A stretch of DNA of 64,000 nt, from positions 1 to 64,000 of the forward strand of contig JASJOS010000010.1 in NCBI GenBank assembly GCA_030068525.1. The letters run 5' to 3'. Position 1 is the first letter of the stretch. Each line of letters starts with the position of its first letter. The stretch is from Xanthocytophaga flava. Lineage in GTDB: Bacteria > Bacteroidota > Bacteroidia > Cytophagales > 172606-1. Shown one piece after another: positions 8,357-17,806 of this stretch. The translations under genes were made by a program, and so were the position numbers. The notes under the pieces were generated by a model that saw only the letters and a list, made by a program, of their open reading frames with translations, searched no databases and had not been told where the DNA came from.

Positions 8357-10288
8357 TTATTTATTAACGCCTGTAACGCGAATCTCTGTACGACGGTTTT
8401 GCTGATGTTCTTCTTCTGTTTCTGCTTCTTTAATTAAAAGGACTGTTTCACCATATCCTTTGGCTGCAATTCGGCCAGCACCAATACCTTTGGATTTTAA
8501 ATATTGAACTGCTGAATCTGCACGACGTTGTGAGAGCGCTAAGTTATAATCATCAGATGCTCGTGCATCTGTATGTGAACCTAGTTCTACAGAGATGCGA
8601 GGATTATCATTCAAGAACTGAACTACTTTATCCAGTTCAATTGCTGCATCTGGGCGAATATCTGCTTTATCCAGATCATAATAGATATTTAAAACCAGTG
8701 TAACTCCTTTTTCTTCACGGTTAAGAGGCACTTTTACATAGAAAGTAGTATCTGTAACAGGTTTTATCAGCATCTCCTGAGGAATGGTACGACCTGACAT
8801 AGAGAATGGCTCACGATTGGTTAGATAATCTGGCTTAGCAGCTATTATCATATAATTTTTGCCTTCCTGTACCGGAAACTTAAATGTTCCATCGTCTTTT
8901 GTAGTCATCTCACCAATCTGCTTATCTCCTTCCATGAACTGAATTTTGGTGTTTCCCAACACAACATCGCCCGTTGGTCCTTTAGTGATTGTCGTGCCAG
9001 CCAGGAAGTAGTTGACAATTTTGTAACCAGGATTTTTGTCTTCAAAATAATAGATGTCATCATCGCCTTTACCACCTTCACGGTCAGAAGAAAAGTATCC
9101 GGTAGTTGGAGTTTTAAAGATGATACCAAAGTCATCGCCGGTAGAGTTCATGGGTACACCCATATTGGAAAGGGTAATCTCTCCAGCTTTACGAATGGCT
9201 ACAAACATATCCAGTCGACCCAGACCAGGATGTCCGTCTGAAGAGAAATATAACTTTCCATCATCTGATACATAAGGAAACATATCATTGCCTGGCGTAT
9301 TAATTTTGGTTCCCATGTTGGTTGGCTTGCCGAAGCGCCCACTGGCATCAGCTGTTGCCCGCCACAAATCAACACCACCTAAACCTCCACTACGATTAGA
9401 GGCAAAGTATAATGTTTTGCCATCGGTAGACAAGGTTGGTTGTGCATCCCATGCATCCGGATGACTAATTGGCATAAGTTCAGGGTCAGTCCATTTATTA
9501 TCACGGAAGTAGGATATATATAAGTCCATATCCTTCCGTCCACGGGTTCTGCCACCCAGATTGCCTCTGGCGAAGATCATCATTTTGCCATCTTTGGAGA
9601 AGGTTGGTGTACCTTCGTTTACATTGGCATCATAGATTTTATCGCTAAATAGTTCAGGTTTTTGTAATGAAGTAGAATCTGCTAACTTGGATTTATACAG
9701 GCCAACCATACCCAGACCATTGGCTTCATAGGCCTTTTCCTTACGAGATGCTGTGAAAATGATATTTTCTCCTTGTAATACAGGTGAGAATTCTGAGGCA
9801 GTAGTATTTAGCGCCTGTACATTCTGAATTTCATAGAATGTTTTTTGGGAAGCTGTTTTTTCTATCTCCGGAAGGTTTTCAATTTCTTTTTTCGCTAAGG
9901 CACGAAGTCTCAAACTTTTGGCTGTTTTCATATAATCTTCGAAGGCAGCCTGAGCTTCTTTGTATTTTCCATTTGCCTTTAATGCATAGGCATAATAATA
10001 CTTAACAGTATCATCCTTGTTGCCAGCGGCGATAGCATCTTTGTAAAAAGGTTCAGCTTCTTTGATTCTATTGGAGTACCAATAAGCGGACGCAATGGAA
10101 GTATTTATTTCCAGTGGTTTGAATGAAGCATTTTTCGCTTTGGCTTTTGTGAAGTTGTCAATGGCAGGTTGATATTTGCCGGCTCTCATCTGTTGTACTC
10201 CTTTTTTGTAGAGTCGGGACGCCGAATTACAACTGGCCAGTAACAGTATTCCAAAGACAAAAAATATAGGTATAGATTTGCGTAGCAT
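8357..10288 (-). CDS. OmpA-family lipoprotein with TPR and PD40 repeats
   Basis: This 643-aa protein has a lipoprotein signal MLRKSIPIFFVFGILLLASC with Cys20 as lipidation site. TPR-like helices (about 25-140) are followed by a WD40-like PD40 propeller (about 160-425, repeated motifs such as PTFSKDGKMMIFAR, PTLSTDGKTLYFASNRSGG and YVSDDGKLYFSSDG). Then come a carboxypeptidase-regulatory-like beta domain (about 430-520) and a C-terminal OmpA peptidoglycan-binding domain (YDLDKADIRPDAAIELDKVV, SHTDARASDDYNLALSQRRAD). This architecture is common in Bacteroidota; some members (for example PorE) link the type IX secretion machinery or gliding motors to peptidoglycan. Which paralogue this is cannot be decided here. 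Confidence 0.9.
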   Translation of the reverse strand: MLRKSIPIFFVFGILLLASCNSASRLYKKGVQQMRAGKYQPAIDNFTKAKAKNASFKPLEINTSIASAYWYSNRIKEAEPFYKDAIAAGNKDDTVKYYYAYALKANGKYKEAQAAFEDYMKTAKSLRLRALAKKEIENLPEIEKTASQKTFYEIQNVQALNTTASEFSPVLQGENIIFTASRKEKAYEANGLGMVGLYKSKLADSTSLQKPELFSDKIYDANVNEGTPTFSKDGKMMIFARGNLGGRTRGRKDMDLYISYFRDNKWTDPELMPISHPDAWDAQPTLSTDGKTLYFASNRSGGLGGVDLWRATADASGRFGKPTNMGTKINTPGNDMFPYVSDDGKLYFSSDGHPGLGRLDMFVAIRKAGEITLSNMGVPMNSTGDDFGIIFKTPTTGYFSSDREGGKGDDDIYYFEDKNPGYKIVNYFLAGTTITKGPTGDVVLGNTKIQFMEGDKQIGEMTTKDDGTFKFPVQEGKNYMIIAAKPDYLTNREPFSMSGRTIPQEMLIKPVTDTTFYVKVPLNREEKGVTLVLNIYYDLDKADIRPDAAIELDKVVQFLNDNPRISVELGSHTDARASDDYNLALSQRRADSAVQYLKSKGIGAGRIAAKGYGETVLLIKEAETEEEHQQNRRTEIRVTGVNK

Positions 10289-10415
10289 AGCGCACTAGTA
10301 ATTTTTTTCCGAAAAATAGGGTTTATACCTGAAAAACGACGAATTAGATTGTAAATTATATGAAGCTGATTTTTAAATTATTGCTTCGCCATTCTTCTCT
10401 TAGACAATATAAGAT

Positions 10416-10448
10416 TTCTGGAAGTCCTTACAAACAGGATTTCCAGAA
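10416..10448 (-). terminator. hairpin after the 167-aa gene
   Basis: 13-base arms TTCTGGAAGTCCT (10416-10428) and AGGATTTCCAGAA (10436-10448) pair fully, with one G-U, around a 7-base loop. The hairpin starts 7 bases beyond the minus-strand stop at 10455. The T tract is poor (AATCTTATA), hence moderate confidence. Confidence 0.55.
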
Positions 10449-10454
10449 GCCTAT

Positions 10455-10958
10455 TTATGCTGATACGGTTTTCGACTTGAAATAACGGGAAAGCCAGGTA
10501 TTGCCCGCTGGTTTTAACCATTCTTTTTGTAGTTGATCAATGGTATTTACCAGATTGTTGAATGCTGATGTATCAGACGTAATTTGTTCAGATTCTACAG
10601 CTTGTTTTATGTCCTTTAGTGCAATCAACTGTACTATGTCATTTATTAAAAATGCTTGTTGTGTACGATCAAAGAAGGAGATATGATATTGTTGTTCCAT
10701 CTCCTGCATAAACCGAACTGATTTATCAATAGAACATCCACTGGCTGCATTGTATTCTTCATCAACAGCCAGAATCAGAAACTGATGGTGAACAATCTGA
10801 CAAGATGCTTTTAATGTCTGATTGTGAACAGTCCAGGATACCAGAAAGTTTTGTGTATCTGCCACTATATTTCTCTCTTCGTCGTTTGTAAACGGGCGAC
10901 CTGCTTGATACACCCATACACGGGAAGTGTCAGGCATCTGATTGAATTCTATAAACAT
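10455..10958 (-). CDS. conserved hypothetical protein (167 aa)
   Basis: This is a soluble 167-aa protein with no signal peptide or membrane segment. The N-terminal half is beta-rich (MFIEFNQMPDTSRVWVYQAGRPFTNDEE) and the C-terminal half is helical (NTIDQLQKEWLKPAGNTWLSRYF). Relatives in Cytophagales are, as I recall, often labelled ABC transporter ATPase, but no Walker A, signature or Walker B motif is present here, so that label is not supported. The DEEYNAASGCSIDKSVRF segment looks like a conserved core. Function unknown; it is a single-gene unit. Confidence 0.7.
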   Translation of the reverse strand: MFIEFNQMPDTSRVWVYQAGRPFTNDEERNIVADTQNFLVSWTVHNQTLKASCQIVHHQFLILAVDEEYNAASGCSIDKSVRFMQEMEQQYHISFFDRTQQAFLINDIVQLIALKDIKQAVESEQITSDTSAFNNLVNTIDQLQKEWLKPAGNTWLSRYFKSKTVSA

Positions 10959-11228
10959 AAGACTTTTACTTTTTTGCTAATATATTGATTTTTCTATAGA
11001 ATGAGAAAAATCCGGAAAGTGTTCCCATTGCATTCAGAATGATCAGCAAATGAGTGATTCATTGAACTCACCTGGAAAAAGCTTCATTACTAAACAGACA
11101 TCCATTGTCTGATACTCTACTATCTGTATCACCGATTAGCCACAGACATAATTAAAGATCGCAAGAAATGGGTTTTTATCTAAGGGACGATGTCTGAATT
11201 TTGGCTTGTTTATTTTAAACCCAACTCT

Positions 11229-11903
11229 ATGCATCAGATCAGTAATCCCTCTATCTTATATTTTGGTACCCCTGTAGTACTTATCAGTACGTTGAATGAA
11301 AACAATTCCTATAATCTGGCACCTATATCTTCAGCTTTTTGGTTAGGCTGGCGCTGTATGATTGGCATATCTGCTTTATCCAAAACTACTGAAAATCTTC
11401 TGCGTACTGGAGAATGTGTTTTGAACTTACCTTCGGTAAATGAAGTTGCGGCTGTAAACCGTCTGGCTTTGACTACCGGGTCAAATCCTGTTCCGGAAGG
11501 AAAACTGGCAAAAGGGTATCGGTTTGAATCTGCCAAATTTGAGATTGCAGGACTTACGCCTGTTGAATCTGAGATTGTGACTGCTCCCAGAGTATTGGAG
11601 TGTCCAGTACAAATGGAAGCCCAACTGATAGCTACTCATCCCATCGCAGAGGAGAACGCTGCACAACGAGGAAAGATTGTAAGCATAGAATTGAAAGTGG
11701 TTCGCGTATATCTGGAGGAGTCGATTCAGATGAAAGACAATCCTGATCGTGTTGACCCAGATAAATGGCGACCATTGATTATGAGTTTTCAGCAATTTTA
11801 TGGATTAGGAGAACAGGTACATCCTTCAATATTGGCTCAAGTTCCTGAACAATTTTATCAGAGTTCTGACTGGAAGGCTGCCCAAAAACTAAACGTAGAA
11901 TAG
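11229..11903 (+). CDS. flavin reductase-like FMN-binding protein
   Basis: The protein is 224 aa from the chosen ATG. The fold signature of the flavoredoxin/flavin reductase-like family is visible: YFGTPVVLISTLNENNSYNLAPISSAFWLGWRCMIGISALSKTTENLLRTGECVLNLP, with the NxAP-SS FMN-binding region and the ECVLNLP strand. It binds FMN and probably reduces a flavin or small electrophile in the cytoplasm; the partner is unknown. The frame extends to an ATG at 11190. The ATG at 11229 (MHQISNPSILYFG) fits the start of the conserved domain better; the extra 13 residues look non-native. Confidence 0.85.
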   Translation: MHQISNPSILYFGTPVVLISTLNENNSYNLAPISSAFWLGWRCMIGISALSKTTENLLRTGECVLNLPSVNEVAAVNRLALTTGSNPVPEGKLAKGYRFESAKFEIAGLTPVESEIVTAPRVLECPVQMEAQLIATHPIAEENAAQRGKIVSIELKVVRVYLEESIQMKDNPDRVDPDKWRPLIMSFQQFYGLGEQVHPSILAQVPEQFYQSSDWKAAQKLNVE

Positions 11904-11945
11904 GGACCTTATACCATATAGTTTTAAGAATATGGTATAAGGTCC
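11904..11945 (+). terminator. terminator of the flavin reductase-like gene
   Basis: Perfect 16-base arms GGACCTTATACCATAT (11904-11919) and ATATGGTATAAGGTCC (11930-11945) start right after the stop codon, followed by TACTTTA. The U tract is imperfect. Confidence 0.7.
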
Positions 11946-12244
11946 TACTTTACCTGCATTGATTAGGAATAGTTCAAATTCTGTTTGGAGAAATCGGACA
12001 GTTTATGGATGCTATAATGAGTACCTCACTATAGTCATTGATATTTGGTCTTTTGTTGTATTGTGGATCACAGTTTTGGTTGTATTGATTATTGCAAAGA
12101 AAAATTAACAGAAAGTTCTTAAGAATAGGGGAGATGCTTTGGCTAAGATGTTATGTATCTAGTTATTTATAAAAGAAATAAACCCTGAGAAAAGAGCGGA
12201 ACTCTACTTCCCAGGGTGGTTTTTAGTTGTTGGTTGATATTGTT
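11946..12244. other. intergenic region with a weak minus-strand terminator
   Basis: No gene is seen. At 12180-12224 AACCCTG pairs with CAGGGT around an inner AGAG/CTCT stem, and the minus-strand side continues into GGGTTTATTTC. This probably ends the Fe-S gene at 12245. The remaining bases show no clear signal. Confidence 0.4.
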
Positions 12245-13039
12245 TTATAATGACTTATCAATCAGTTCTGCCAGATCATATACTTTAACTTCAGTTTCCT
12301 TCTCTTTGTTTTTAATTCCATCTGCCAGCATCGTCATACAAAATGGACAGGCAACAGCTACAATATTCGGATTGGTGTTTAGTGCTTCTTCAATACGTTC
12401 AATATTGACTTCCTTGTTGCCAGGTTCTGCTTCTTTAAACATCTGACCACCACCTGCACCACAACACAAGCCATGTCGACGGCTGCGTTTCATTTCCACA
12501 AGTTCTGCATCTAATGCCTGCAATACTTCTCGTGGAGCTTCATATACATCGTTCGCACGTCCCAGATAGCAGGAATCGTGATAGGTAATTCGTTTGCCTT
12601 TAAATTCCCCGCCACCCTGTAATTTTATTTTACCTTCATTGATTAATTGTTGTAAAAATTGCGAATGATGAAGTACTTCATAATTTCCCCCTAAAGCAGG
12701 GTAATCATTTTTCAAGGTATTGAAGCAGTGGGGACATGCTGTTACAATTTTCTTAATATTATAACCATTCAAGACTTCTATATTTTGTATGGCCAGCATC
12801 TGGAAGAGGAATTCATTCCCTGCCCGGCGTGCAGGATCTCCTGTACAACTTTCTTCTGTACCAAGTACCGCAAAACGGATACCTAGTTTATTTAAGATTT
12901 TGGTAAATGCAATCGTTACTTTTTTGTACCGATCATCAAAAGAACCGGCACAACCTACCCAGAAAAGAACTTCGGGTTCTTCTCCACGTGCCATCAACTC
13001 AGCCATGGTAGGAACTTGAAAATTTATGGTTTCACTCAT
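12245..13039 (-). CDS. CCG-domain Fe-S protein, heterodisulfide reductase subunit B-like
   Basis: This 264-aa protein has two cysteine-rich CCG domains, as in HdrB, GlpC and LutA. The first includes FWVGCAGSFDDR, EESCTGDPARRAG and TACPHCFNTLKNDYP. The second includes YHDSCYLGR, HGLCCGAGGGQMF and VACPFCMTMLADG. These domains bind an unusual iron-sulfur centre and pass electrons to or from a substrate. It lies 62 bases downstream of the membrane Fe-S protein on the same strand, so the two likely form a membrane-associated electron transfer complex, possibly linked to an electron-transferring flavoprotein or lactate/glycolate-type oxidation. The physiological donor cannot be read from the sequence. 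Confidence 0.85.
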   Translation of the reverse strand: MSETINFQVPTMAELMARGEEPEVLFWVGCAGSFDDRYKKVTIAFTKILNKLGIRFAVLGTEESCTGDPARRAGNEFLFQMLAIQNIEVLNGYNIKKIVTACPHCFNTLKNDYPALGGNYEVLHHSQFLQQLINEGKIKLQGGGEFKGKRITYHDSCYLGRANDVYEAPREVLQALDAELVEMKRSRRHGLCCGAGGGQMFKEAEPGNKEVNIERIEEALNTNPNIVAVACPFCMTMLADGIKNKEKETEVKVYDLAELIDKSL

Positions 13040-13101
13040 ATCTATAGTAGAATGTTTTGTTCACAATATATGTAAGCAATCATACACACTGAATTGTTAT
13101 T

Positions 13102-14457
13102 TTATTGACCGGATTTGAGTTGGTCTGCCCAATTAAATCTATCTGATGGAGAGAATTTCCAGGGAGCCATATTATTTTCTTCATTTGAAAACATAGCATT
13201 CCATGAACCTGGAGCGGAGGACTCTTCCATAATCATATAGCGACGTAACTCAAGGATGATATCTAGTGGACTAATACTTACCGGACAGACTTCTACACAA
13301 GCATTACAGGTGGTACAGGCCAAAAGTTCTTCACGTGTTATGTAGTTATCCAGCAAAGATTTTCCATCTGTAAAAGCCTCTTTACCCGATTCTATTTGTT
13401 GTCCAACCTCTTCCATACGATCCCGGGTATCCATCATGATTTTACGTGGGGACAAAAGCTTACCCGTAATATTGGCTGGACATTCGGAAGTACAACGGCC
13501 ACATTCTGTGCAACTATACGCATCCATCAGATTTTTCCATGAAAGATCATTGATGTCTTTGGCTCCAAAGCGCCCAGGAGTTGCATCGGCAGATTCCGGA
13601 CTTACCGAGGTGTCACTGCTACCATTGGTTGTTTCTGGTAAGCCCAGCATCAGACGAACTTCTTTGGTTACAACAGGCATGTTGCGCATTTCTCCTTTGG
13701 GAAGGAGGCGGGCAAAATAGGTGTTGGGAAATGCCATTGCAATGTGCAGGTGCTTGGAATAAGTAACATAAATACCAAAACCCAGAATACCCAAAATATG
13801 GAACCACCAGGCAAATCGTTCATACACGATTAAAGTTGTTGTATTCCAACCTTCAAAAAGGCTGGATAGAATGCCACTAAACCAGAAAGAACCTATCCCT
13901 GCAATATTGTAATGTTCTACTCCTCTTTCACGTAATACAGTATCTGATGCATTCCAGGTAAGAAATGCCAACATAAGCAGAATTTCAAATGTCAGAATCA
14001 GATTGGCATCTGTAAGTGGCCATTTGGTTAATTCCCGTGCATGAAGACGTTTGACACGTAGTATATTCCGTCTTATCAGAAAAATAGCACAGACTACAAT
14101 TACTCCAACCGCTAAGAACTCAAAGAAGTTAATCAGAAATGTATAAAATCCTCCCAGGATAGGTGCGAAAAGCCTGTGTGTGCCTGCAATACCATCTATG
14201 ATTATTTCCAGTACTTCAATATTAATGATTAGAAATCCTACATAAATCACAAAGTGCATTAATCCTACTAGTGGGCGGTCAAACATTTTCTTTTGACCAA
14301 AAGCAATAAGAAGTGTATTTTGCCAGCGTTGAGATGGATTGTCTTTGATGACTTCATCTTTACCCAATCGAATGTTCTGGATAATCCTTCTGATGCGTTT
14401 GTAGGCAATGTATCCTACAGATGCCAGGCATATGATGAAAATAATCTGTTCGATCAT
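13102..14457 (-). CDS. membrane-bound 4Fe-4S dicluster protein (HdrE/HdrC-like, NarI-like membrane domain)
   Basis: This 451-aa protein starts with about five to six transmembrane segments (for example IIFIICLASVGYIAY, FVIYVGFLIINIEVLEIII, VGVIVVCAIFLI and ILGILGFGIYVTYSKHLHIAM). These have conserved His residues of a nitrate reductase gamma/HdrE-like cytochrome b domain. After a Ser/Thr-rich linker it carries two 4Fe-4S motifs, CTECGRCTSECP and CTTCNACVEVCP. It would move electrons between the quinone pool and the CCG protein encoded just downstream. It is the first gene of this two-gene unit. Confidence 0.85.
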   Translation of the reverse strand: MIEQIIFIICLASVGYIAYKRIRRIIQNIRLGKDEVIKDNPSQRWQNTLLIAFGQKKMFDRPLVGLMHFVIYVGFLIINIEVLEIIIDGIAGTHRLFAPILGGFYTFLINFFEFLAVGVIVVCAIFLIRRNILRVKRLHARELTKWPLTDANLILTFEILLMLAFLTWNASDTVLRERGVEHYNIAGIGSFWFSGILSSLFEGWNTTTLIVYERFAWWFHILGILGFGIYVTYSKHLHIAMAFPNTYFARLLPKGEMRNMPVVTKEVRLMLGLPETTNGSSDTSVSPESADATPGRFGAKDINDLSWKNLMDAYSCTECGRCTSECPANITGKLLSPRKIMMDTRDRMEEVGQQIESGKEAFTDGKSLLDNYITREELLACTTCNACVEVCPVSISPLDIILELRRYMIMEESSAPGSWNAMFSNEENNMAPWKFSPSDRFNWADQLKSGQ

Positions 14458-14539
14458 AAAAATTATAAATAAATAAGTTGTTGATAGTCAGATTTTTGTA
14501 CTTTTTCCTGAAAAAAAATATAAAATTTATTTACAAAAG

Positions 14540-14571
14540 TTTTGCATCTGAAAAAATATCCTCTACTTTTG
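14540..14571 (+). promoter_or_regulatory. promoter of tRNA-Phe
   Basis: A -33 TTTTG (14540-14544) and a -7 TACTTTTG (14564-14571) are separated by exactly 19 bases, a full match to the Bacteroidota housekeeping promoter (TTTG-N19-21-TAnnTTTG). The start would fall a few bases before the tRNA at 14586. It is the best promoter in the window and supports the taxonomic call. Confidence 0.8.
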
Positions 14572-14585
14572 CATCCTCATTCGGC

Positions 14586-14658
14586 GGTGATGTAGCTCAG
14601 TTGGTAGAGCAAAGGACTGAAAATCCTTGTGTCGGCGGTTCGATTCCGTCCATCACCA
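14586..14658 (+). tRNA. tRNA-Phe (GAA anticodon)
   Basis: The 73-base cloverleaf reads: acceptor GGTGATG / CATCACC, TA, D-arm GCTCAGTTGGTAGAGC, anticodon stem AAGGA / TCCTT around the loop CTGAAAA (anticodon GAA, Phe), and T-arm GGCGG-TTCGATT-CCGTC, with discriminator A. The CCA end is not encoded (ACT follows), so it must be added after transcription. It has its own promoter and terminator and no neighbouring tRNA. No integrated element or att-like repeat of its 3' end was found in the bases downstream. Confidence 0.97.
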
Positions 14659-14662
14659 CTCC

Positions 14663-14692
14663 AACCCTCTAACTTTAAAAGTTTAGAGGGTT
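14663..14692 (+). terminator. terminator of tRNA-Phe
   Basis: AACCCTCTAACTTT (14663-14676) pairs with AAAGTTTAGAGGGTT (14678-14692) with one bulged base. It is followed by TTTTATTTTTAT, a canonical intrinsic terminator 5 bases after the tRNA. Confidence 0.85.
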
Positions 14693-15256
14693 TTTTATTT
14701 TTATCGGTTAAGTTCAGTAGATTCATATCTGTTTAGTCTCTTACTTGTTATATGTTCTATCATTATTCCAGACAAAAGTAGTACTTTTTCTGAATAATTA
14801 GTATGCTTGCATACTTTTTTTGTGTGAAAGACTCTATCTTATTGACAGATAGAAGAATTATCTATATTCAAACAAAAAAGGATATTCAAAAAATCTATTC
14901 CTATTAAGAACATTATAGTATTAGTTGACAAATGAGATACTTTAGACTATTTCATAATGTCTCACAACTAATAGGATTAGTTTTTGGAACGTGAATCTTG
15001 CATTAAGACAAAATCCAATCAATTTGATATAAAGGTAAGATACATATTCTGCTTTCCGTTTATAGAAAGTTTCTTTGAGTATGAGAGTTTTTTGATTTTT
15101 TTAGACTAGGAAAATAATTTTATCAGGAATTAGTTAGTAGTTTTAAAAGGTAGTTCCTAATATGTCATTTATCTGAAGGGTAGTAAAGCAATAAACAAGT
15201 GTAAAAAGAATTGACAAAGACTACCTGTTATCAGTGAATTCTAAAATTTTGAGCCA
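14693..15256. other. intergenic region, no gene seen
   Basis: About 560 bases of AT-rich sequence between tRNA-Phe and the VWA-type gene. No frame of useful length, no repeat of the tRNA end and no strong hairpin were found. The region must carry the promoter for the downstream gene, but no exact TAnnTTTG element was located. Confidence 0.4.
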
Positions 15257-17341
15257 TTGGATCGTTTTCAGATTACAACTTCCGCATCTCCCTGGTTTAT
15301 TATAGTATGTCTGGCTGTAGGTGCTATTTATGCATTCATTCTATATCAGAAAAAGCCTATCTGGGGAGCACAACTAAACTGGGCATTGGCTGTTTGTCGT
15401 TTTATTGTGGTAAGTGTCTTATGTTTTTTACTAATGGGTCCTTTGGTTCGGCAGTTCATGCGTATATATGAAAAGCCATCTGTTGTAATAGCCATTGACA
15501 ATTCCGAATCCATTAAACTTACAGGGGATAGTACTGCTTTAAATCAACAGCTACAACAAATCAAAGACTTAGCGGGACAGCTTCAAAAGAGTAATGTAGA
15601 TGTTGAAGTTCAGATGCTGGATAAAAATACAGAAGCTACTACTTTGAATAGTGGACAATTTACGCAAGCTGCAACTAATCTGAGCCAGTTACTCAATACC
15701 GTTCAGAGTAATTACGAAAACCGTAACCTAGCCGGAGTTGTCCTGTTCTCAGATGGTATTTATAATCAGGGTATTTCACCTGAGTATCAACCCTATAATT
15801 TTCCTATATATCCCATTGCAGTTGGAGATACAGTGCCTCGCAGAGATGTAAACCTCAAGGTATTATACTTTAATAAAATCACTTATCTGGGAAACAAATT
15901 TCCTGTTGTGGCAGAGATTCACAGTAACGGATATGCTGGCAAGGTAGTAAATGTTAATCTGAAACAGAACAACAAAACCTTGGCTACGAAAACGGTTTCT
16001 TTTACAAAAGAGAGAGAGATTCAGGAAATTACTTTTTACACTGAAGCAAACGTAAAGGGTATTCAACACTTTGTGGTAGAGATATCTCCTTTACAGGGAG
16101 AATTTACTTTGCAGAACAATGTCAGAGATGCTTACATAGAAGTAATCGATGGAAAAGAGAAAATCTTACTTGTTGCGGCAACTCCGCATCCGGATATCAA
16201 AGCTATTAAATCTGCTCTTGAGAAGAATGACAATTATGATCTGGATATTGTTATTGCTGGGCAAGGCTCTCCAAAAGAACCCCGTTATGACGTTGTGATT
16301 TTGCATCAGATACCAGATAATCTGGGTGCTGGAATAAACATTGTGAAAAAGTTTCTGGATCAAAAAGTCCCTGTGTGGTATATTCTAGGTAGCCAAATCA
16401 ATATACAGCAGTTTAATAATATTAATAATGCGGTCAAGGTAGTTGCCAGAAATTTTCAGACTGACCAGGTATTCCCCTCATTTAATACTAACTTCTCTAT
16501 TTTCAAATTTGAAGAAAGTAATGCGGCTGTATTACAAAAGATGCCACCTGTCACAGTTCCCTTTGGTGATTTCCATCTTATGCCCAATTCAGATGTAATT
16601 CTCTATCAACGAGTGGGAAGTATAGTGACTAATAAGCCTTTGTGGATAGTTAATACTAACTCAACTCAAAAAACAGCTGTTATGTTGGGAGAAGGATTAT
16701 GGGAATGGCGTATGGAAGAATATAATCTTACAGAAAATCAGGTTTCTGTTGATGAACTGATTAGTAAGACCGTACAATACCTTTCTTCAAAAGACGATAA
16801 ACGTAAATTACGTGTATATCCGATTACAGATGAATTTCTGGATACCGATCCTGTTGTTTTTGAAGCAGAAGTTTACAATGATATTTATGAGAAGATCTAT
16901 GGCCAGAAAATAGATCTGCAGCTTACAAACGCTGAAGACAAAGTATCATCCTATTCGTTTACTACTGCAGAAGGCAATTCCCGGTTTGAATTAAGTAGTT
17001 TGCCCAAAGGTGTGTACCGATACAAAGCTTCTACCACTCTCAAAGGTAAGAGCGAGCAAGTGAGTGGCGAATTTGTAGTAAAGGATCAACAACTTGAAGC
17101 ATTGAACACCACTGCTGATCATGGTTTATTACGTAAGCTGGCATCACAAACCAAAGGACAATTTTATCAGGCTAACCAGATTAACCAACTGGTGCAGCAA
17201 TTGACTACTGCTCCTCCTCCAGAACGTGTTCAAAGCAGAGAAGAAACATTAGAGATGATCAATTTAAAGTGGTTGTTTTTTGTGTTAGTACTACTCGCTA
17301 CTATTGAATGGGGAACGCGTAAATACATGGGTGCCTACTAA
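15257..17341 (+). CDS. membrane protein with VWA-like domain (BatA/VWA family, Bacteroidota type)
   Basis: This 694-aa protein has two N-terminal transmembrane helices (WFIIVCLAVGAIYAFILY and FIVVSVLCFLLMGPLV). A von Willebrand A-like domain follows, with the metal-site sequence VVIAIDNSESIKL (DxSxS variant) and GVVLFSDGIYNQG. Then come a beta-rich extracytoplasmic region with a glutamine-amidotransferase-like segment (VWYILGSQINIQQF), and a C-terminal helix (WLFFVLVLLATIEWGTRKY). The start is a TTG. An in-frame TAA at 15242-15244 closes the frame 12 bases upstream, and the next Met lies about residue 60, inside the second helix, so TTG is the only start that keeps the first helix. Function is unknown; related proteins sit in Bat aerotolerance loci. 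Confidence 0.8.
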   Translation: MDRFQITTSASPWFIIVCLAVGAIYAFILYQKKPIWGAQLNWALAVCRFIVVSVLCFLLMGPLVRQFMRIYEKPSVVIAIDNSESIKLTGDSTALNQQLQQIKDLAGQLQKSNVDVEVQMLDKNTEATTLNSGQFTQAATNLSQLLNTVQSNYENRNLAGVVLFSDGIYNQGISPEYQPYNFPIYPIAVGDTVPRRDVNLKVLYFNKITYLGNKFPVVAEIHSNGYAGKVVNVNLKQNNKTLATKTVSFTKEREIQEITFYTEANVKGIQHFVVEISPLQGEFTLQNNVRDAYIEVIDGKEKILLVAATPHPDIKAIKSALEKNDNYDLDIVIAGQGSPKEPRYDVVILHQIPDNLGAGINIVKKFLDQKVPVWYILGSQINIQQFNNINNAVKVVARNFQTDQVFPSFNTNFSIFKFEESNAAVLQKMPPVTVPFGDFHLMPNSDVILYQRVGSIVTNKPLWIVNTNSTQKTAVMLGEGLWEWRMEEYNLTENQVSVDELISKTVQYLSSKDDKRKLRVYPITDEFLDTDPVVFEAEVYNDIYEKIYGQKIDLQLTNAEDKVSSYSFTTAEGNSRFELSSLPKGVYRYKASTTLKGKSEQVSGEFVVKDQQLEALNTTADHGLLRKLASQTKGQFYQANQINQLVQQLTTAPPPERVQSREETLEMINLKWLFFVLVLLATIEWGTRKYMGAY

Positions 17342-17806
17342 ACGATATATCTGTAATTACAGCATTATAAAGATAGTTTGATTACAGATATATTCTCTTA
17401 TTATAATCTTTTTATTTCCTGATGAGCACCATATACCAGAGACTATTTGTTATAGCAAATAGTCTCTGGTGAGTTACTTTATTGCTTTTGTGCTTCTCCT
17501 CTTATTTAGTTATATAATATCTCAACAGTCCTATAGCTCAAATAGGCGTGTCTGCAAATACTTTTTACATTTTCAGGACTTCAATAACTCTCATTCATCT
17601 GGAAGGAACACCTCAAAGTGGACTAACTCATTTCCCCATTATAGGTCATCAAAAGTAAAGTTGCTGATTATCAGCATTGGCACTCACTTGAGGTGGGGAG
17701 CCAAATTCCAAATAAGTATCTTTTATTTAGAATAATTAAAAATAATTTGCGCATGTGCGAGTGCCTCTCTAAGTTTGTGATGTTTGGAATTAGTCTAAAT
17801 AAGCTT
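17342..17806 (+). promoter_or_regulatory. structured leader region before the heme receptor gene
   Basis: This 465-base gene-free region has several inverted repeats. ATATATCTGTAAT/ATTACAGATATAT (17345-17357/17381-17393) may end the VWA gene. A perfect 15-bp hairpin ACCAGAGACTATTTG/CAAATAGTCTCTGGT (17435-17449/17456-17470) follows. A long-range pair CACCTCAAAGTG/CACTTGAGGTG (17609-17620/17685-17695) encloses a perfect TGCTGA-tta-TCAGCA stem (17662-17676). This could be a structured 5' untranslated region controlling heme uptake. It lacks the conserved boxes of the cobalamin riboswitch, and no Fur box is convincing. Confidence 0.4.

Noticed and set aside
10455..10958. ABC transporter ATPase label for the 167-aa protein
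   Set aside because: None of the ATPase motifs is present.
14478..14672. 64-aa frame crossing tRNA-Phe
   Set aside because: It overlaps the tRNA and its promoter completely.
14586..15256. tRNA-Phe as an integration site
   Set aside because: No duplicated tRNA end and no integrase follow it.
17728..17750. Possible Fur box GAATAATTAAAAATAATT upstream of hmuR
   Set aside because: It is AT-rich and only loosely palindromic; it does not match the Fur consensus well enough.
17342..17806. Possible cobalamin riboswitch before a TonB receptor gene
   Set aside because: The conserved boxes of that class were not found, and the neighbours are heme genes.
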